From Methylophilus sp. TWE2 (GTDB lineage Bacteria > Pseudomonadota > Gammaproteobacteria > Burkholderiales > Methylophilaceae): a stretch of DNA of 64,000 nucleotides. A model generated the notes under the pieces. The model saw only the letters and a program-made list of their open reading frames with translations, did not search any database and was not told the DNA's origin. Location: contig NZ_CP012020.1 of the NCBI RefSeq assembly GCF_001183865.1, positions 2,537,839-2,601,838 of the forward strand, read 5' to 3'. Of the stretch, positions 1 through 8,382 are shown in pieces (the stretch's first letter is position 1; each line of letters opens with the position of its first letter). A program made the position numbers and the translations under genes.

Positions 1-686
1 CTGATATTGCCTTGCAACATGGCCACAGTCACGGGCTGACCGACGGGTTTTGTCCAGGGCACGGCAGTCAGTGCACTGCCTGTGACCAGCAGAATGATCA
101 TGATCACCACTGCCCGTATGCGCTGGATAGCGCTAGCAATCATCACCAGGCAGGCGGCAAACAAAACAGCTAAAACCGAGACACCGTAGACGCCAACGAC
201 GGGTAGAAAACCCGCCAGCGGACTATCTGGTGCCTGGCTGTAGCCAAGCGTCAGCCAGGGGAATCCGGTAAAAATCCAGCTGCGTACCCAGTCGGACAAG
301 GCCCACAAAATCGGGGCCGCCCAAAGCAAGTGCCCTATTCTTTTTGCCAGGTAACCCGCCACTGCCGGGAACAACGCCATAAACGCACACAGGCAAAACG
401 TTGAGAAGCCAGCAAACCACCATGGCATGCCGCCAAACGTATGCAGGCTGATATAAATCCAGTAGATGCCAAACATATAAAATCCCAGGCCAAACGCCAG
501 CCCCAGCTTGAACACTTGTGCGGGCGTTTTTGCCTGATGCCATAACCAGAGCTGGCCAGCCATGGTCAGCCATGGCAACCAGAATAAGCCAAAGGGTGCA
601 AAGCCAAACACGGTGAGTACGCCTAACAATGCGGCCAGTATCGCCCGCTGCCAAACAGTCGCCTGATTCAACCAATCCAAACTCAA
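1..686 (-). CDS. lnt: Apolipoprotein N-acyltransferase, N-terminal part (cut by window edge)
   Basis: Inner-membrane enzyme that adds the third acyl chain to the N-terminal cysteine of lipoproteins. Reading back from a TTG at 684-686, the frame stays open to the window edge (about 228 codons) and gives a chain of hydrophobic helices with the family hallmarks WIYISLHTFGG, WALSDWVRSWIF and TGFPWL, then VTVAMLQGNI, the first strand of the nitrilase-like domain. The catalytic Glu-Lys-Cys residues lie outside the window. A Shine-Dalgarno AAAGGTGA sits just before the TTG, which overlaps the stop of the deacetylase gene by 4 nt, so translation is probably coupled. A second open frame in the same stretch (223-693) lacks family motifs and is a shadow. 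The family call is firm; the TTG start is likely. Confidence 0.9.
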   Translation of the reverse strand, partial: MSLDWLNQATVWQRAILAALLGVLTVFGFAPFGLFWLPWLTMAGQLWLWHQAKTPAQVFKLGLAFGLGFYMFGIYWIYISLHTFGGMPWWFAGFSTFCLCAFMALFPAVAGYLAKRIGHLLWAAPILWALSDWVRSWIFTGFPWLTLGYSQAPDSPLAGFLPVVGVYGVSVLAVLFAACLVMIASAIQRIRAVVIMIILLVTGSALTAVPWTKPVGQPVTVAMLQGNI

Positions 687-1534
687 GTGTCACCTTTCAC
701 AGAGCCTTTGACAGGCTGAATATCGGCCATCCCTAACCAGGCAGAGAAATCTGCCGATTGCATGACTTGCCACTCCACCATCCTAGCGACCGCAATCGGG
801 TCATCGGAATCAATTTTTTGGGTGGGTCGTGCCGGATGGCACATCAGTACTGGCGGCAAATCTGCTTCAGGTCCCGGTGCAAATGCCAGTTGCTTGAGTT
901 GTTTTACCCAGCTCATCCAGTGCGCCTGGTAAGAGGCGGCATCCCCTTCAAAATCGTATACACCGAGCAATAATGGCGAAAAACGAAATCCAGCGGCATT
1001 GGCCAATCGTTTCAACTTTTCTGCGCCCAGCCAATGGATGATGCGGGCTTTAAGGCCGCTGCCGGGGGGCGGACTGGAAATACGCAGCCATGGTCGCTCT
1101 GTGAATGGTAAATGCCCATAGCGCTGTTGCAATATATTGACCAGCGCTTCGCGAATGACGGGTAACTGATGTACATGTAAATGGCCATCTACATAATCAG
1201 GAGGCGTCTGCAACGCCAGTTCAAACGCGTCTAATTGCTGCTGAATATTGTCGACAACGGCTTGCCTGTTTAGTATGCCAGACAGGCTGCGCAAGACGAG
1301 TAGAGAATGTGGATACCGGATGGTGTGTGAAAACTGCGTGAAATCCAGATGCACTCCAATATCAGCATGATGTCGGATGGCGGGCGTTAAGGCTCTTGCA
1401 CTACCAGGCCATTCCGGGCTTAAGGTCATGCAGGAAGCGGCAGTCACGACACCCCGTTCTATGAGTGCCAGAATCGCGGCATCAATCGCAGGCGACTGTG
1501 CGTAGTCATCGGCACAGATAATCAACTTAGCCAT
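683..1534 (-). CDS. ChbG/HpnK (YdjC-like) carbohydrate deacetylase
   Basis: Polysaccharide-deacetylase-like metal enzyme of the YdjC/ChbG/HpnK family, which removes N-acetyl groups from sugars or, in HpnK, from a hopanoid glycoconjugate. The N-terminus MAKLIICADDYAQS carries the paired Asp metal ligands, followed by the HLDF and DGHLHVHQ histidine motifs expected of the family. I take the ATG at 1534 because AAGGAT precedes it; a GTG at 1546 would overlap the upstream gtrA stop (GTGA). It lies between gtrA and lnt in a tightly packed minus-strand run. The context (GT2, GtrA, GT-C) suggests it trims a sugar on a polyprenyl-linked intermediate; the true substrate cannot be read from the sequence. 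Confidence 0.85.
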   Translation of the reverse strand: MAKLIICADDYAQSPAIDAAILALIERGVVTAASCMTLSPEWPGSARALTPAIRHHADIGVHLDFTQFSHTIRYPHSLLVLRSLSGILNRQAVVDNIQQQLDAFELALQTPPDYVDGHLHVHQLPVIREALVNILQQRYGHLPFTERPWLRISSPPPGSGLKARIIHWLGAEKLKRLANAAGFRFSPLLLGVYDFEGDAASYQAHWMSWVKQLKQLAFAPGPEADLPPVLMCHPARPTQKIDSDDPIAVARMVEWQVMQSADFSAWLGMADIQPVKGSVKGDT

Positions 1535-1542
1535 GCCATCCT

Positions 1543-1926
1543 TCACGTATATTGAAAAGCCCAGAATCGGCTAAGTAGCCAAGTGCTGACTGCAATAATG
1601 ACCATCACCATGCCTAACACGAACCAGAATGGTAACGGAGTATAGGTCAGTGCCAGCCATAGTAAGCCCTGATTGCCGAGAAAACCGAGCAATGCGACCG
1701 TCAGGAACTTGAAAAAGGCTGTCATGTGGCTGGCTTGTGTGCCGCGAAATGACCAACGGCGGTGACCGATATAACTGACCGGAAAAGCACATAAAAACCC
1801 TATCCAGTTTGCACCCGTTGGCTGCCAGCCACCCGCGTGCGCAAGCAATGCCACCACATAATGTACAGCAGCAGCCAGGGCGCCTACACTCACAAATCCT
1901 AATACAGAAGCACGCATGTCATTCAT
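1543..1926 (-). CDS. GtrA family membrane protein
   Basis: Small 127-residue protein with four predicted membrane helices (for example VGALAAAVHYVVALLAH and the FVLGMVMVIIAVS stretch) and the GtrA pattern IGFLCAFPVSYIGHRRWSF. GtrA-like proteins are thought to flip polyprenyl-phosphate-sugars made by the neighbouring GtrB-like GT2 enzyme to the periplasmic face. The start ATG overlaps the GT2 stop by one base (TGATG) and the stop runs into the deacetylase start region, so the genes are translationally coupled. A second Met at residue 4 could be the real start. Confidence 0.85.
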   Translation of the reverse strand: MNDMRASVLGFVSVGALAAAVHYVVALLAHAGGWQPTGANWIGFLCAFPVSYIGHRRWSFRGTQASHMTAFFKFLTVALLGFLGNQGLLWLALTYTPLPFWFVLGMVMVIIAVSTWLLSRFWAFQYT

Positions 1927-2915
1927 CAGGGATGATCAGTTGAAGAGCTTACCGCTGGCTGAACCACTTCTGCAACGATATAGGGAGGACGTCCTTTGAC
2001 TTCGTCATAGACACGTGCCAGGTATTCGCCCAGGATGCCAATAAACAATAACTGCACGCCGGCAAAGAACATCATGCTGGCTACCACTGTAGGCCAGCCT
2101 GGAATGGACTCATGAAAGAACAAAGTGTCAATGATCACCACTGTGCCATAAGCAAACGCAATCAAAGCCAGGACGGCACCCGTTAGACTGGCCAAACGTA
2201 ACGGTAAAACCGAGAACCCGGTAATGCCAGTCCATGCCAGTGCGATTAATTTGAGTTTCGAATAGGCGCTTTCACCGTGCAGACGCGGCAATGGCGTATA
2301 GGGAATGCCAATCGATTTATACCCTACCCAGGCATAAATGCCCTTCATAAATCGGTTACGTTCGGGCAAGGCACACAAGGCATCTACGACCTTGCGGTTC
2401 ATGAGGCGAAAATCACCGGCATCACGCGGAATTTCAATATGATTACTGGTGCTCATCATCCGGTAAAACAGGCGTGAGCCCCACAATTTGAAAGAAGACT
2501 CCTGCTCACGATCCTGACGCACAGCATAGACCATATCATAGCCCTCGCGCCACTTTTCCAGCATGTTCAGCATGAGTTCAGAGGCATGTTGACCGTCGGC
2601 ATCCATACAGATTACCAGGTCTCCCTTGGCGTAACTCAGCCCGGCACTGATGGCGTTTTCCTTGCCAAAGTTACGTGAAAACCTAACCAGAGTCACCTGA
2701 CAAGCCTCGACCAGTGATTGCACGACTTGTGCGGTCTGGTCACGGCTGCCATCATCCACCACCACAATATCCCAGTTGGGCGACATCTGCTGCAAAACGC
2801 CACGGATATTTTGCAAGGTGCGAGCAATATTTTTTTCTTCATTATAGGCAGGCACCATGACCGTGATGTGCGGCTGGGCAGTTTGGCGATTGGCTTCGAT
2901 CTCTGTATTCGTCAT
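1926..2915 (-). CDS. Glycosyltransferase family 2, DPM1/GtrB-like
   Basis: Cytoplasmic-face GT2 that transfers a sugar from a nucleotide donor to a polyprenyl phosphate. Visible motifs: MVPAYNEEKNI, VVVDDGSRDQT, the DADGQH metal-binding DxD-type motif, and SRNFGKENAI. Two C-terminal membrane helices (around LASLTGAVLALIAFAYG and MMFFAGVQLLFIGILG) end in the GEYLARVYDEVKGRPPYIV signature of bactoprenol glucosyltransferases. ATG at 2915 is preferred; a GTG at 2936 adds seven residues, and neither has a strong ribosome site. It is followed by GtrA with a 1-nt overlap and preceded by the GT-C gene, forming a donor-flippase-transferase set. Confidence 0.9.
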   Translation of the reverse strand: MTNTEIEANRQTAQPHITVMVPAYNEEKNIARTLQNIRGVLQQMSPNWDIVVVDDGSRDQTAQVVQSLVEACQVTLVRFSRNFGKENAISAGLSYAKGDLVICMDADGQHASELMLNMLEKWREGYDMVYAVRQDREQESSFKLWGSRLFYRMMSTSNHIEIPRDAGDFRLMNRKVVDALCALPERNRFMKGIYAWVGYKSIGIPYTPLPRLHGESAYSKLKLIALAWTGITGFSVLPLRLASLTGAVLALIAFAYGTVVIIDTLFFHESIPGWPTVVASMMFFAGVQLLFIGILGEYLARVYDEVKGRPPYIVAEVVQPAVSSSTDHP

Positions 2916-2960
2916 GGCGTCACGTAGAAGATTCACTGCGGTTATTGTAGCGGATTGCTA

Positions 2961-4589
2961 TTAGTTTTTGGCGGGTGTTGCCCGGCGATCAACACCTTGC
3001 AATGCGCGGCGGTCCTTGACGACTGCCAGCCACATACCCTGACGCTGCACGCCACCCACCAGTTTGCCTTTCATGACTTCATGACAATGCATATTTGTCG
3101 TAGACAGGAAGAAATCAGCTTCTTCCCAGCGGCGGGTCACACTGAAACGCCCATCGAGATAGGGTTCGATTTGTGGGGTATCGACACAGGCAGCGACCCA
3201 GTATGGCTGTGGACGCTCTGGCAGTTTCATTTCAGTGAGTTGATCTGCCGCGGCGCGTAAAGCACTTGACCAGTAATCACCTTCCCATTTGAACTGCGCC
3301 TGCACCTGATCTCCAGCAAGGCGGTTTAGCCTGACGTACTGGTAAGGATGAAGTTGGGCGATATCCAGCAAGTTGACTAACATCAGGCCTATCATGACGC
3401 CAGCCCAGATGGCTTGGTAAATGGCTCGCCCAGCGACATGGCTGCTGGCCAACGCGCGCCAGACCGCCACAATCGCCCAGGCAGAAATAATGGCCAGTAA
3501 CGGCAGCAAAAAGGTGAAGTGTCGCACACCGTTATACAGCGCAGGCCTGTCATCCATCACGAAGACGAGCGGGAACAGGATGCCAACTAACAAAGTCGCC
3601 ATGACCATGCGTGAGGACCGTTCAGCGAGACACAATGCATCACGACAAAACAGCCACAATAATGGCAGCCCAAATAACCCGAGCAAAGCAGCTTCGGGCA
3701 ATTTGACCGCCAGGTACTGAAACAGGTAACTGCGTGGCACTTCGCTAATGTTATAGACCACACCGTTGGCAATGGTCTGCATATTAAAATCAAAGTGTGA
3801 GAAAGATTTGGCAGCTTCGAGTAAATTGTCCGCCTCAATCACACTCCATGGCCAGCACATGGCCATAAACACAAATGCCAACACTGCAGCGGGTAACAAA
3901 ACCACCGTCATGCGCAGCAAACGTGAAAAGACAGGTGTACGCTCAAACCTGTGGTCAAGCAGCACGCGCCCTATCACCAGCAAAATCAGGTAGATGACGG
4001 CAAAAGCACCTCCCACGCGCAATCCCAAAGCACCGCCGACGGCAAACCCCAGCAGAACAATGGCTTTGCCACTGACATTCTCCATATCGCGCACAACCAG
4101 CGCCGTGGCATACAGCGCCCACAGCATACAAGTCGCGAAGGGCACATCTTTGGTATGAGTAAACATGGTGCCAGACCAGGAGACGGTGAGGAATAACATG
4201 ATCATCGCCAGCAATGACAGGCGCGTACCGCCAAGCAAGCCTGCAAACCTTGATACGCCGTAAAATCCCAGTAGACCAAACAGGGCAGAAAGTAAGTGCC
4301 GGATATCCCAGATCATGATGGGAATATAGGGGTCTATTGCTGCTGCAATAATGTCGAACAAGCCACCGTACAAATAAAGATTACGGTAGTGAAAAGCATC
4401 CTGGTCCTTGAACCCGGACTGATACCAGTCGAGCAGCATCTGGCCGTAAGTATGTTGCACATACTCGTCATTACTGATGCCATGCTGACGGAAAGTGAGA
4501 CCTACCCAGATAAACAGGCCCAACCAGAAAAATCGTATCAACCAGCGATACATGGTAGCCGAACAGCATGGGTTAGAAATGAGTTTCAT
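2961..4589 (-). CDS. GT-C (family 39-like) integral membrane glycosyltransferase
   Basis: A 542-residue polytopic protein with about ten to twelve hydrophobic helices. The first periplasmic loop contains SNDEYVQHTYGQ, matching the acidic (DE) catalytic loop of ArnT/PMT-type GT-C enzymes that use polyprenyl-phosphate-sugar donors, and a later loop has THTKDVPFA. The C-terminal 120 residues are soluble and presumably periplasmic. It is first in the minus-strand run with GT2, GtrA, the deacetylase and lnt, and would use the lipid-linked sugar made by GT2. The acceptor (lipid A, lipoprotein, protein or hopanoid) is not evident. Start alternatives are 4589 and 4553, neither with a clear ribosome site. 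Confidence 0.75.
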   Translation of the reverse strand: MKLISNPCCSATMYRWLIRFFWLGLFIWVGLTFRQHGISNDEYVQHTYGQMLLDWYQSGFKDQDAFHYRNLYLYGGLFDIIAAAIDPYIPIMIWDIRHLLSALFGLLGFYGVSRFAGLLGGTRLSLLAMIMLFLTVSWSGTMFTHTKDVPFATCMLWALYATALVVRDMENVSGKAIVLLGFAVGGALGLRVGGAFAVIYLILLVIGRVLLDHRFERTPVFSRLLRMTVVLLPAAVLAFVFMAMCWPWSVIEADNLLEAAKSFSHFDFNMQTIANGVVYNISEVPRSYLFQYLAVKLPEAALLGLFGLPLLWLFCRDALCLAERSSRMVMATLLVGILFPLVFVMDDRPALYNGVRHFTFLLPLLAIISAWAIVAVWRALASSHVAGRAIYQAIWAGVMIGLMLVNLLDIAQLHPYQYVRLNRLAGDQVQAQFKWEGDYWSSALRAAADQLTEMKLPERPQPYWVAACVDTPQIEPYLDGRFSVTRRWEEADFFLSTTNMHCHEVMKGKLVGGVQRQGMWLAVVKDRRALQGVDRRATPAKN

Positions 4590-4651
4590 GGGCGATTAAA
4601 TCGTGAAGAATCAACACGCGCAAGCGTATCACGACACCCTGGCCGAAGATA

Positions 4652-4673
4652 GAGCGTGAACCCTGTCACGCTC
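4652..4673 (-). terminator. Hairpin between phoB and the GT-C gene
   Basis: A 7-bp perfect inverted repeat GAGCGTG / CACGCTC with an 8-nt loop, about 40 nt past the phoB stop. It is not followed by a strong T-run on the minus strand, so it may be a weak terminator or a processing hairpin separating phoB from the glycosyltransferase run. Confidence 0.35.
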
Positions 4674-4711
4674 AAATAAAATCCCTAATCGATATTGGGC
4701 AATATCAAAGA

Positions 4712-5416
4712 TTAATTACCGGGATCGGTATGCACGGAAAAACGATAGCCAGAGCCACGTACAGTTTGGATCATTTCCTGGTGATTAGAGGCCACCAACG
4801 CGTTACGCAAGCGACGGATATGCACATCCACGGTACGGTCTTCCACAAACACGCGGTCACCCCATACTTTATCTAAGAGCTGTGTACGGCTGTGCACACG
4901 CTCAGGGTTGGTCATGAAGAAATGCAGCAACTTAAACTCGGTTGGACCGAGTGGGATATGTACATTGTGACCTGTCACACGGTGTGTCGTCGGGTCCAGG
5001 TGCAAACCGGCAATTTCAATCGGATCATCGGTCATTTGCGGCGCCCGTCTGCGCAGCACAGCCTTGATACGCGCATTCAGTTCACGCGGACTGAAAGGCT
5101 TGGTGACATAGTCATCGGCACCCACTTCCAAGCCACGCACCTTGTCAAATTCATCGCCACGCGCAGTCAGCATGATAATCGGTACTTCTTTGGTCAGACT
5201 GTCAGACTTCAGACGGCGGGCAAACTCGATCCCGCTCATACCAGGCAACATCCAGTCCAGCAAAATCAGGTCAGGCATGGTTTCACGCAACAACATTTGT
5301 GCATGTTCAACGCTGGTGGCGCGAATGGCATGATGCCCCGCTTGTTTGATATTCAACGCCAGCAATTCCTGAATCGCCGGTTCGTCTTCTACCACCAAAA
5401 TATTCGCTGCAGCCAT
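4712..5416 (-). CDS. phoB: Phosphate regulon response regulator PhoB
   Basis: OmpR-family transcription factor activating phosphate-starvation genes. The receiver domain shows [10 protein letters not shown], the phosphoacceptor Asp in [10 protein letters not shown], and the conserved Thr and Lys in MLTARG and [11 protein letters not shown]. The C-terminal winged helix has [30 protein letters not shown] and RGSGYRF, all typical of PhoB rather than other OmpR proteins. The ATG at 5416 follows a GGGAG ribosome site. No phoR histidine kinase follows; the next gene is a glycosyltransferase. A three-repeat Pho box lies upstream, supporting both identity and autoregulation. Confidence 0.93.
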   Translation of the reverse strand: MAAANILVVEDEPAIQELLALNIKQAGHHAIRATSVEHAQMLLRETMPDLILLDWMLPGMSGIEFARRLKSDSLTKEVPIIMLTARGDEFDKVRGLEVGADDYVTKPFSPRELNARIKAVLRRRAPQMTDDPIEIAGLHLDPTTHRVTGHNVHIPLGPTEFKLLHFFMTNPERVHSRTQLLDKVWGDRVFVEDRTVDVHIRRLRNALVASNHQEMIQTVRGSGYRFSVHTDPGN

Positions 5417-5473
5417 GACACTCCCTTCAAGCAATCATTGAGATCAAAGTATTGATTTAATGCTCGCCAGTTT

Positions 5474-5502
5474 ATGAATGAATTATGACAGTTTAATGAC
5501 AA
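5474..5502 (-). promoter_or_regulatory. Pho box (three 11-bp-spaced repeats)
   Basis: On the minus strand three direct repeats TTGTCAT, CTGTCAT and CATTCAT begin exactly 11 bp apart (forward positions 5496-5502, 5485-5491, 5474-5480) separated by A/T-rich 4-mers. This is the classic PhoB-binding arrangement. The box is about 58 nt upstream of the phoB ATG and about 90 nt from the divergent transporter start, so it may serve both. Confidence 0.85.
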
Positions 5503-5589
5503 ACTCACATAATTTTAAATTTGGCTTTATTGCCTTTTGCAGCAATTTGTAACAAGATGTTACGGCAAAAAAATAAAAGGGTTTTGATC

Positions 5590-7248
5590 TTGATTAATCT
5601 TTCCAAAGAACACATCACAGCTGGCAATCATTTCAATCGCTGGCTGGTGCCTCCGGCTGCGCTGGCCGTGCATCTCTCCATCGGCATGGCTTATGGATTC
5701 AGCGTCTTCTGGAAACCGTTAGGCAATGCGCTGACGGGACCAGATGGCAAACCGGTGGCTGCATGTGCTGCGGGCGCAACCACTTTCAGTGACAAACTGG
5801 CAGGCACGGCAAAAGCCCTGTTTGCCACCGACTGTAACTGGACCCAGTTTGACTTGGGCTGGATGTATACGCTGTTCTTTGTCCTGCTGGGTTGCTCGGC
5901 TGCCCTCTGGGGTGGCTGGCTGGAGCGTGCAGGCCCACGCAAAGCCGGTTTGGTCGCCATGCTCTGTTGGTGTGGTGGCCTGTTACTTTCGGCCCTCGGT
6001 GTTTACCACCACCAGCTGTGGATGATGTGGCTGGGCAGCGGTGTCATTGGTGGCATCGGGCTCGGACTAGGCTATATTTCGCCAGTTTCTACCCTGATCA
6101 AATGGTTTCCTGACCGCCGCGGTATGGCGACCGGCCTGGCTATTATGGGTTTTGGTGGTGGCGCCATGATAGGCTCGCCGCTGGCGACCAAATTGATGAG
6201 CATCTTCGCCACGCCAACAGCGCCTGGTGTCTGGCAAACCTTTGTCGTACTGGCCCTGGTTTATGCGGTCTTCATGACTTTAGGCTCGCTGGGTTATCGC
6301 GTACCTGCAGCCAACTGGAAGCCCGCTGGCTGGACACCACCAGATATACAGCACAACCGCTTGGTAGCAACGCGGCATGTACATTTGAAAAATGCGCACA
6401 AGACACCGCAATTCTGGTTATTGTGGCTGATCTTGTGCATGAATGTGTCCGCTGCCATCGGCATCATCGGTGCGGCTGCCCCCATGTTGCAAGAGACTTT
6501 TGGCGGGGTATTGATTGGTCAGCCTGCACTTGGTTTCGCAGAAATCAAGGCGGACGAAACCCTTACTGTGACAGCGGCGGCAGTCGGTGCCGGTTTTGTC
6601 GGCCTGATTTCACTGTTTAATATTTTTGGCCGGATCGGCTGGGCCACTTCCTCGGACAAACTGGGCCGCAGAAATACCTATTTCATCTTTTTTGTGCTCG
6701 GTATCATGATGTATGTGTGTGGCACCTATGCCGCCAACCATCATCAGTTGGCGCTATTCCTGCTGGTGTTTTGCGTGATTGCATCCATGTATGGCGGCGG
6801 TTTCGCTACCATCCCGGCCTATCTGGCAGACCTGTTCGGCACGCAGTTTGTGGGCGCTATCCACGGCCGCTTGCTCACTGCATGGTCAACCGCAGGGATT
6901 CTTGGCCCGGTCATCGTCAATTACCTGCATGATGTCAGGTTGGAAGCCAATGTCCCATACGCAGACATTTACGCCCCCATTTTTATGACACTGGCGGGCT
7001 TACTGCTTGTGGGCTTTGTGGCTAACTTGCTGGTGCGCCCGGTCGCTGACAAATATTTCATGTCTGACAGTGAGCTGGCTGCAGAACAAAGCACTGGCAA
7101 GCCAACCAGCACGGGGTCCACTAACAGTAGCCTGAATGATCCTAAAACGCCTGCCATCCTGGTGAAACTGGCTTGGCTGGCAGTACTGATCCCCATCAGT
7201 TATGGCATCTGGATGACGGTGCAAAAAGCCTGGTCACTGTTCGCATAA
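5590..7248 (+). CDS. OFA-family MFS transporter (oxalate/formate antiporter-like)
   Basis: Major facilitator with about 12-14 membrane helices. It resembles the OFA group (OxlT-like and YhjX-like): the first helix has LAVHLSIGMAYGFSVFWKPL, and GLGLGYISPVSTLIKWFPDRRGMATG is the signature of the family. Unlike short OFA members it has an insertion of about 55 residues between helices 1 and 2 with two Cys (ACAAGA, ATDCNW) and long cytoplasmic linkers. I choose the TTG at 5590 because AAAGGG stands 8 nt upstream; an ATG at 5557 is the alternative. The substrate is unproven; carboxylates such as oxalate or formate are plausible. Divergent from phoB across the Pho box. Confidence 0.85.
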   Translation: MINLSKEHITAGNHFNRWLVPPAALAVHLSIGMAYGFSVFWKPLGNALTGPDGKPVAACAAGATTFSDKLAGTAKALFATDCNWTQFDLGWMYTLFFVLLGCSAALWGGWLERAGPRKAGLVAMLCWCGGLLLSALGVYHHQLWMMWLGSGVIGGIGLGLGYISPVSTLIKWFPDRRGMATGLAIMGFGGGAMIGSPLATKLMSIFATPTAPGVWQTFVVLALVYAVFMTLGSLGYRVPAANWKPAGWTPPDIQHNRLVATRHVHLKNAHKTPQFWLLWLILCMNVSAAIGIIGAAAPMLQETFGGVLIGQPALGFAEIKADETLTVTAAAVGAGFVGLISLFNIFGRIGWATSSDKLGRRNTYFIFFVLGIMMYVCGTYAANHHQLALFLLVFCVIASMYGGGFATIPAYLADLFGTQFVGAIHGRLLTAWSTAGILGPVIVNYLHDVRLEANVPYADIYAPIFMTLAGLLLVGFVANLLVRPVADKYFMSDSELAAEQSTGKPTSTGSTNSSLNDPKTPAILVKLAWLAVLIPISYGIWMTVQKAWSLFA

Positions 7249-7266
7249 TCCGCAAGCTTGCCGTTT

Positions 7267-7297
7267 GGGTTAAAATAGCGGCTTAATGTTTTAACCC
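7267..7297 (+). promoter_or_regulatory. Inverted repeat in the ribH leader/promoter
   Basis: Perfect 9-bp inverted repeat GGGTTAAAA / TTTTAACCC with a 13-nt loop, ending 12 nt before the ribH GTG. It includes a -10-like TAAAAT. It could be an operator or a leader hairpin; there is no FMN-riboswitch sequence here. Confidence 0.4.
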
Positions 7298-7309
7298 ACG
7301 GAATGACAA

Positions 7310-7759
7310 GTGAAAAAAATAGCCCAAAACCTGGACGGTACCGGTAAAAAAATCGGTATCGTTCTTTCCCGTTTTAACGACAATATCGGTGCCGGCTTAT
7401 TGCAAGCTTGCGAGCAAGAGTTGCTCAAATTAGGTGTCAGTGCTGATGACATTACCCTGGCGACCGTCCCTGGCGCGCTGGAATCACCGCTGATCCTGCA
7501 ACACATGGCCCTATCAGAAGAGTTTGATGCGCTGATTGCATTGGGTGCCATCATTCGTGGTGAAACCTACCATTTCGAAGTCGTTTCCAATGAGTCTGCA
7601 CGAGGGATTTCTGAAGTTCAGCGTGATACAGGCGTGCCCGTTGCCAACGCCATCCTGACCACAGAGAATGACGAACAGGCTGAGGCCCGTGTCGCGGTCA
7701 AAGGGGCTGAGGCCGCACAAGTTGCTATTGAAATGGCGAATCTGGTGAACGCATTATGA
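7310..7759 (+). CDS. ribH: 6,7-dimethyl-8-ribityllumazine synthase
   Basis: Penultimate enzyme of riboflavin synthesis; condenses the ribityl-aminouracil with dihydroxybutanone phosphate. The 149-residue protein has the expected substrate motifs [13 protein letters not shown] and [12 protein letters not shown], with catalytic His88. GTG start at 7310. Its stop overlaps the nusB ATG (ATGA), the standard ribH-nusB arrangement. No other rib genes are in the window immediately upstream, so ribH here is separated from ribD/ribE/ribBA. Confidence 0.96.
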   Translation: MKKIAQNLDGTGKKIGIVLSRFNDNIGAGLLQACEQELLKLGVSADDITLATVPGALESPLILQHMALSEEFDALIALGAIIRGETYHFEVVSNESARGISEVQRDTGVPVANAILTTENDEQAEARVAVKGAEAAQVAIEMANLVNAL

Positions 7760-8223
7760 GCCAAGAAAACGCACCTGGTTCTCCACCAGCCAAAGGAAAA
7801 GGCAGCAAAAACCGCCGTAAATCCCGTGAGCTGGCACTGAAGGCACTATACCGAAACCGCATGAATGCAGGCGACGTAAAACAACTGCGCCTCGACAGCC
7901 TGGATGATCCTGACTACTTCAAGGCCGATGAAACTTACTTCAAGCAATTGTTGACCGGCGTACTGGACCATACGGGAGACATTGACGCCATGATCAGCCA
8001 GTTTATTGATCGCCAACTGGACGAGCTGAGCCCAATAGAACATGCGATTTTGCGCATTTCAGGCTATGAGCTGATGTTTGACGTCAGCATCCCCTACCGA
8101 GTCGCCATTAACGAAGGCGTAGAACTAGCCAAGACGTATGGTGGCATTGATGGCCATAAATATATCAACGGCGTGCTGGATAAAATTGCGGCCCAAGTCA
8201 GGCCGCAAGAGTTTCAGCGCTGA
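7756..8223 (+). CDS. nusB: Transcription antitermination factor NusB
   Basis: All-helical RNA-binding protein that joins NusE/S10 in rRNA antitermination. The 155-residue sequence has a basic N-terminal tail ([16 protein letters not shown]), and the family core [15 protein letters not shown] and [32 protein letters not shown]. It overlaps ribH by 4 nt and is followed by a strong terminator. Confidence 0.96.
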   Translation: MSQENAPGSPPAKGKGSKNRRKSRELALKALYRNRMNAGDVKQLRLDSLDDPDYFKADETYFKQLLTGVLDHTGDIDAMISQFIDRQLDELSPIEHAILRISGYELMFDVSIPYRVAINEGVELAKTYGGIDGHKYINGVLDKIAAQVRPQEFQR

Positions 8224-8244
8224 TGACCAAAGCAACAAGAGAAT

Positions 8245-8271
8245 AAAAACCCCTGCATGCAGGGGTTTTTT
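8245..8271 (+). terminator. Rho-independent terminator after nusB
   Basis: A 26-nt perfect palindrome centred on CCCCTGCATGCAGGGG flanked by A5 and T6. It can act in both directions, ending ribH-nusB on the plus strand and possibly the lpxH run on the minus strand. Confidence 0.9.
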
Positions 8272-8382
8272 GTGAATGCGAGTTGGTGTTGTGCCGGGCT
8301 GAATACTTGTGGAAGTTATTCCTGCCAGCCTCGGGCTACATAAGCGGTTACCTTATGCAAGCCCATCATGGTTTTCAAGAAG

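Noticed and set aside
223..693. A 156-codon open frame on the minus strand inside lnt
   Set aside because: The alternative frame yields Lnt signatures over its whole length; this one has no recognisable motif and is an out-of-frame shadow.
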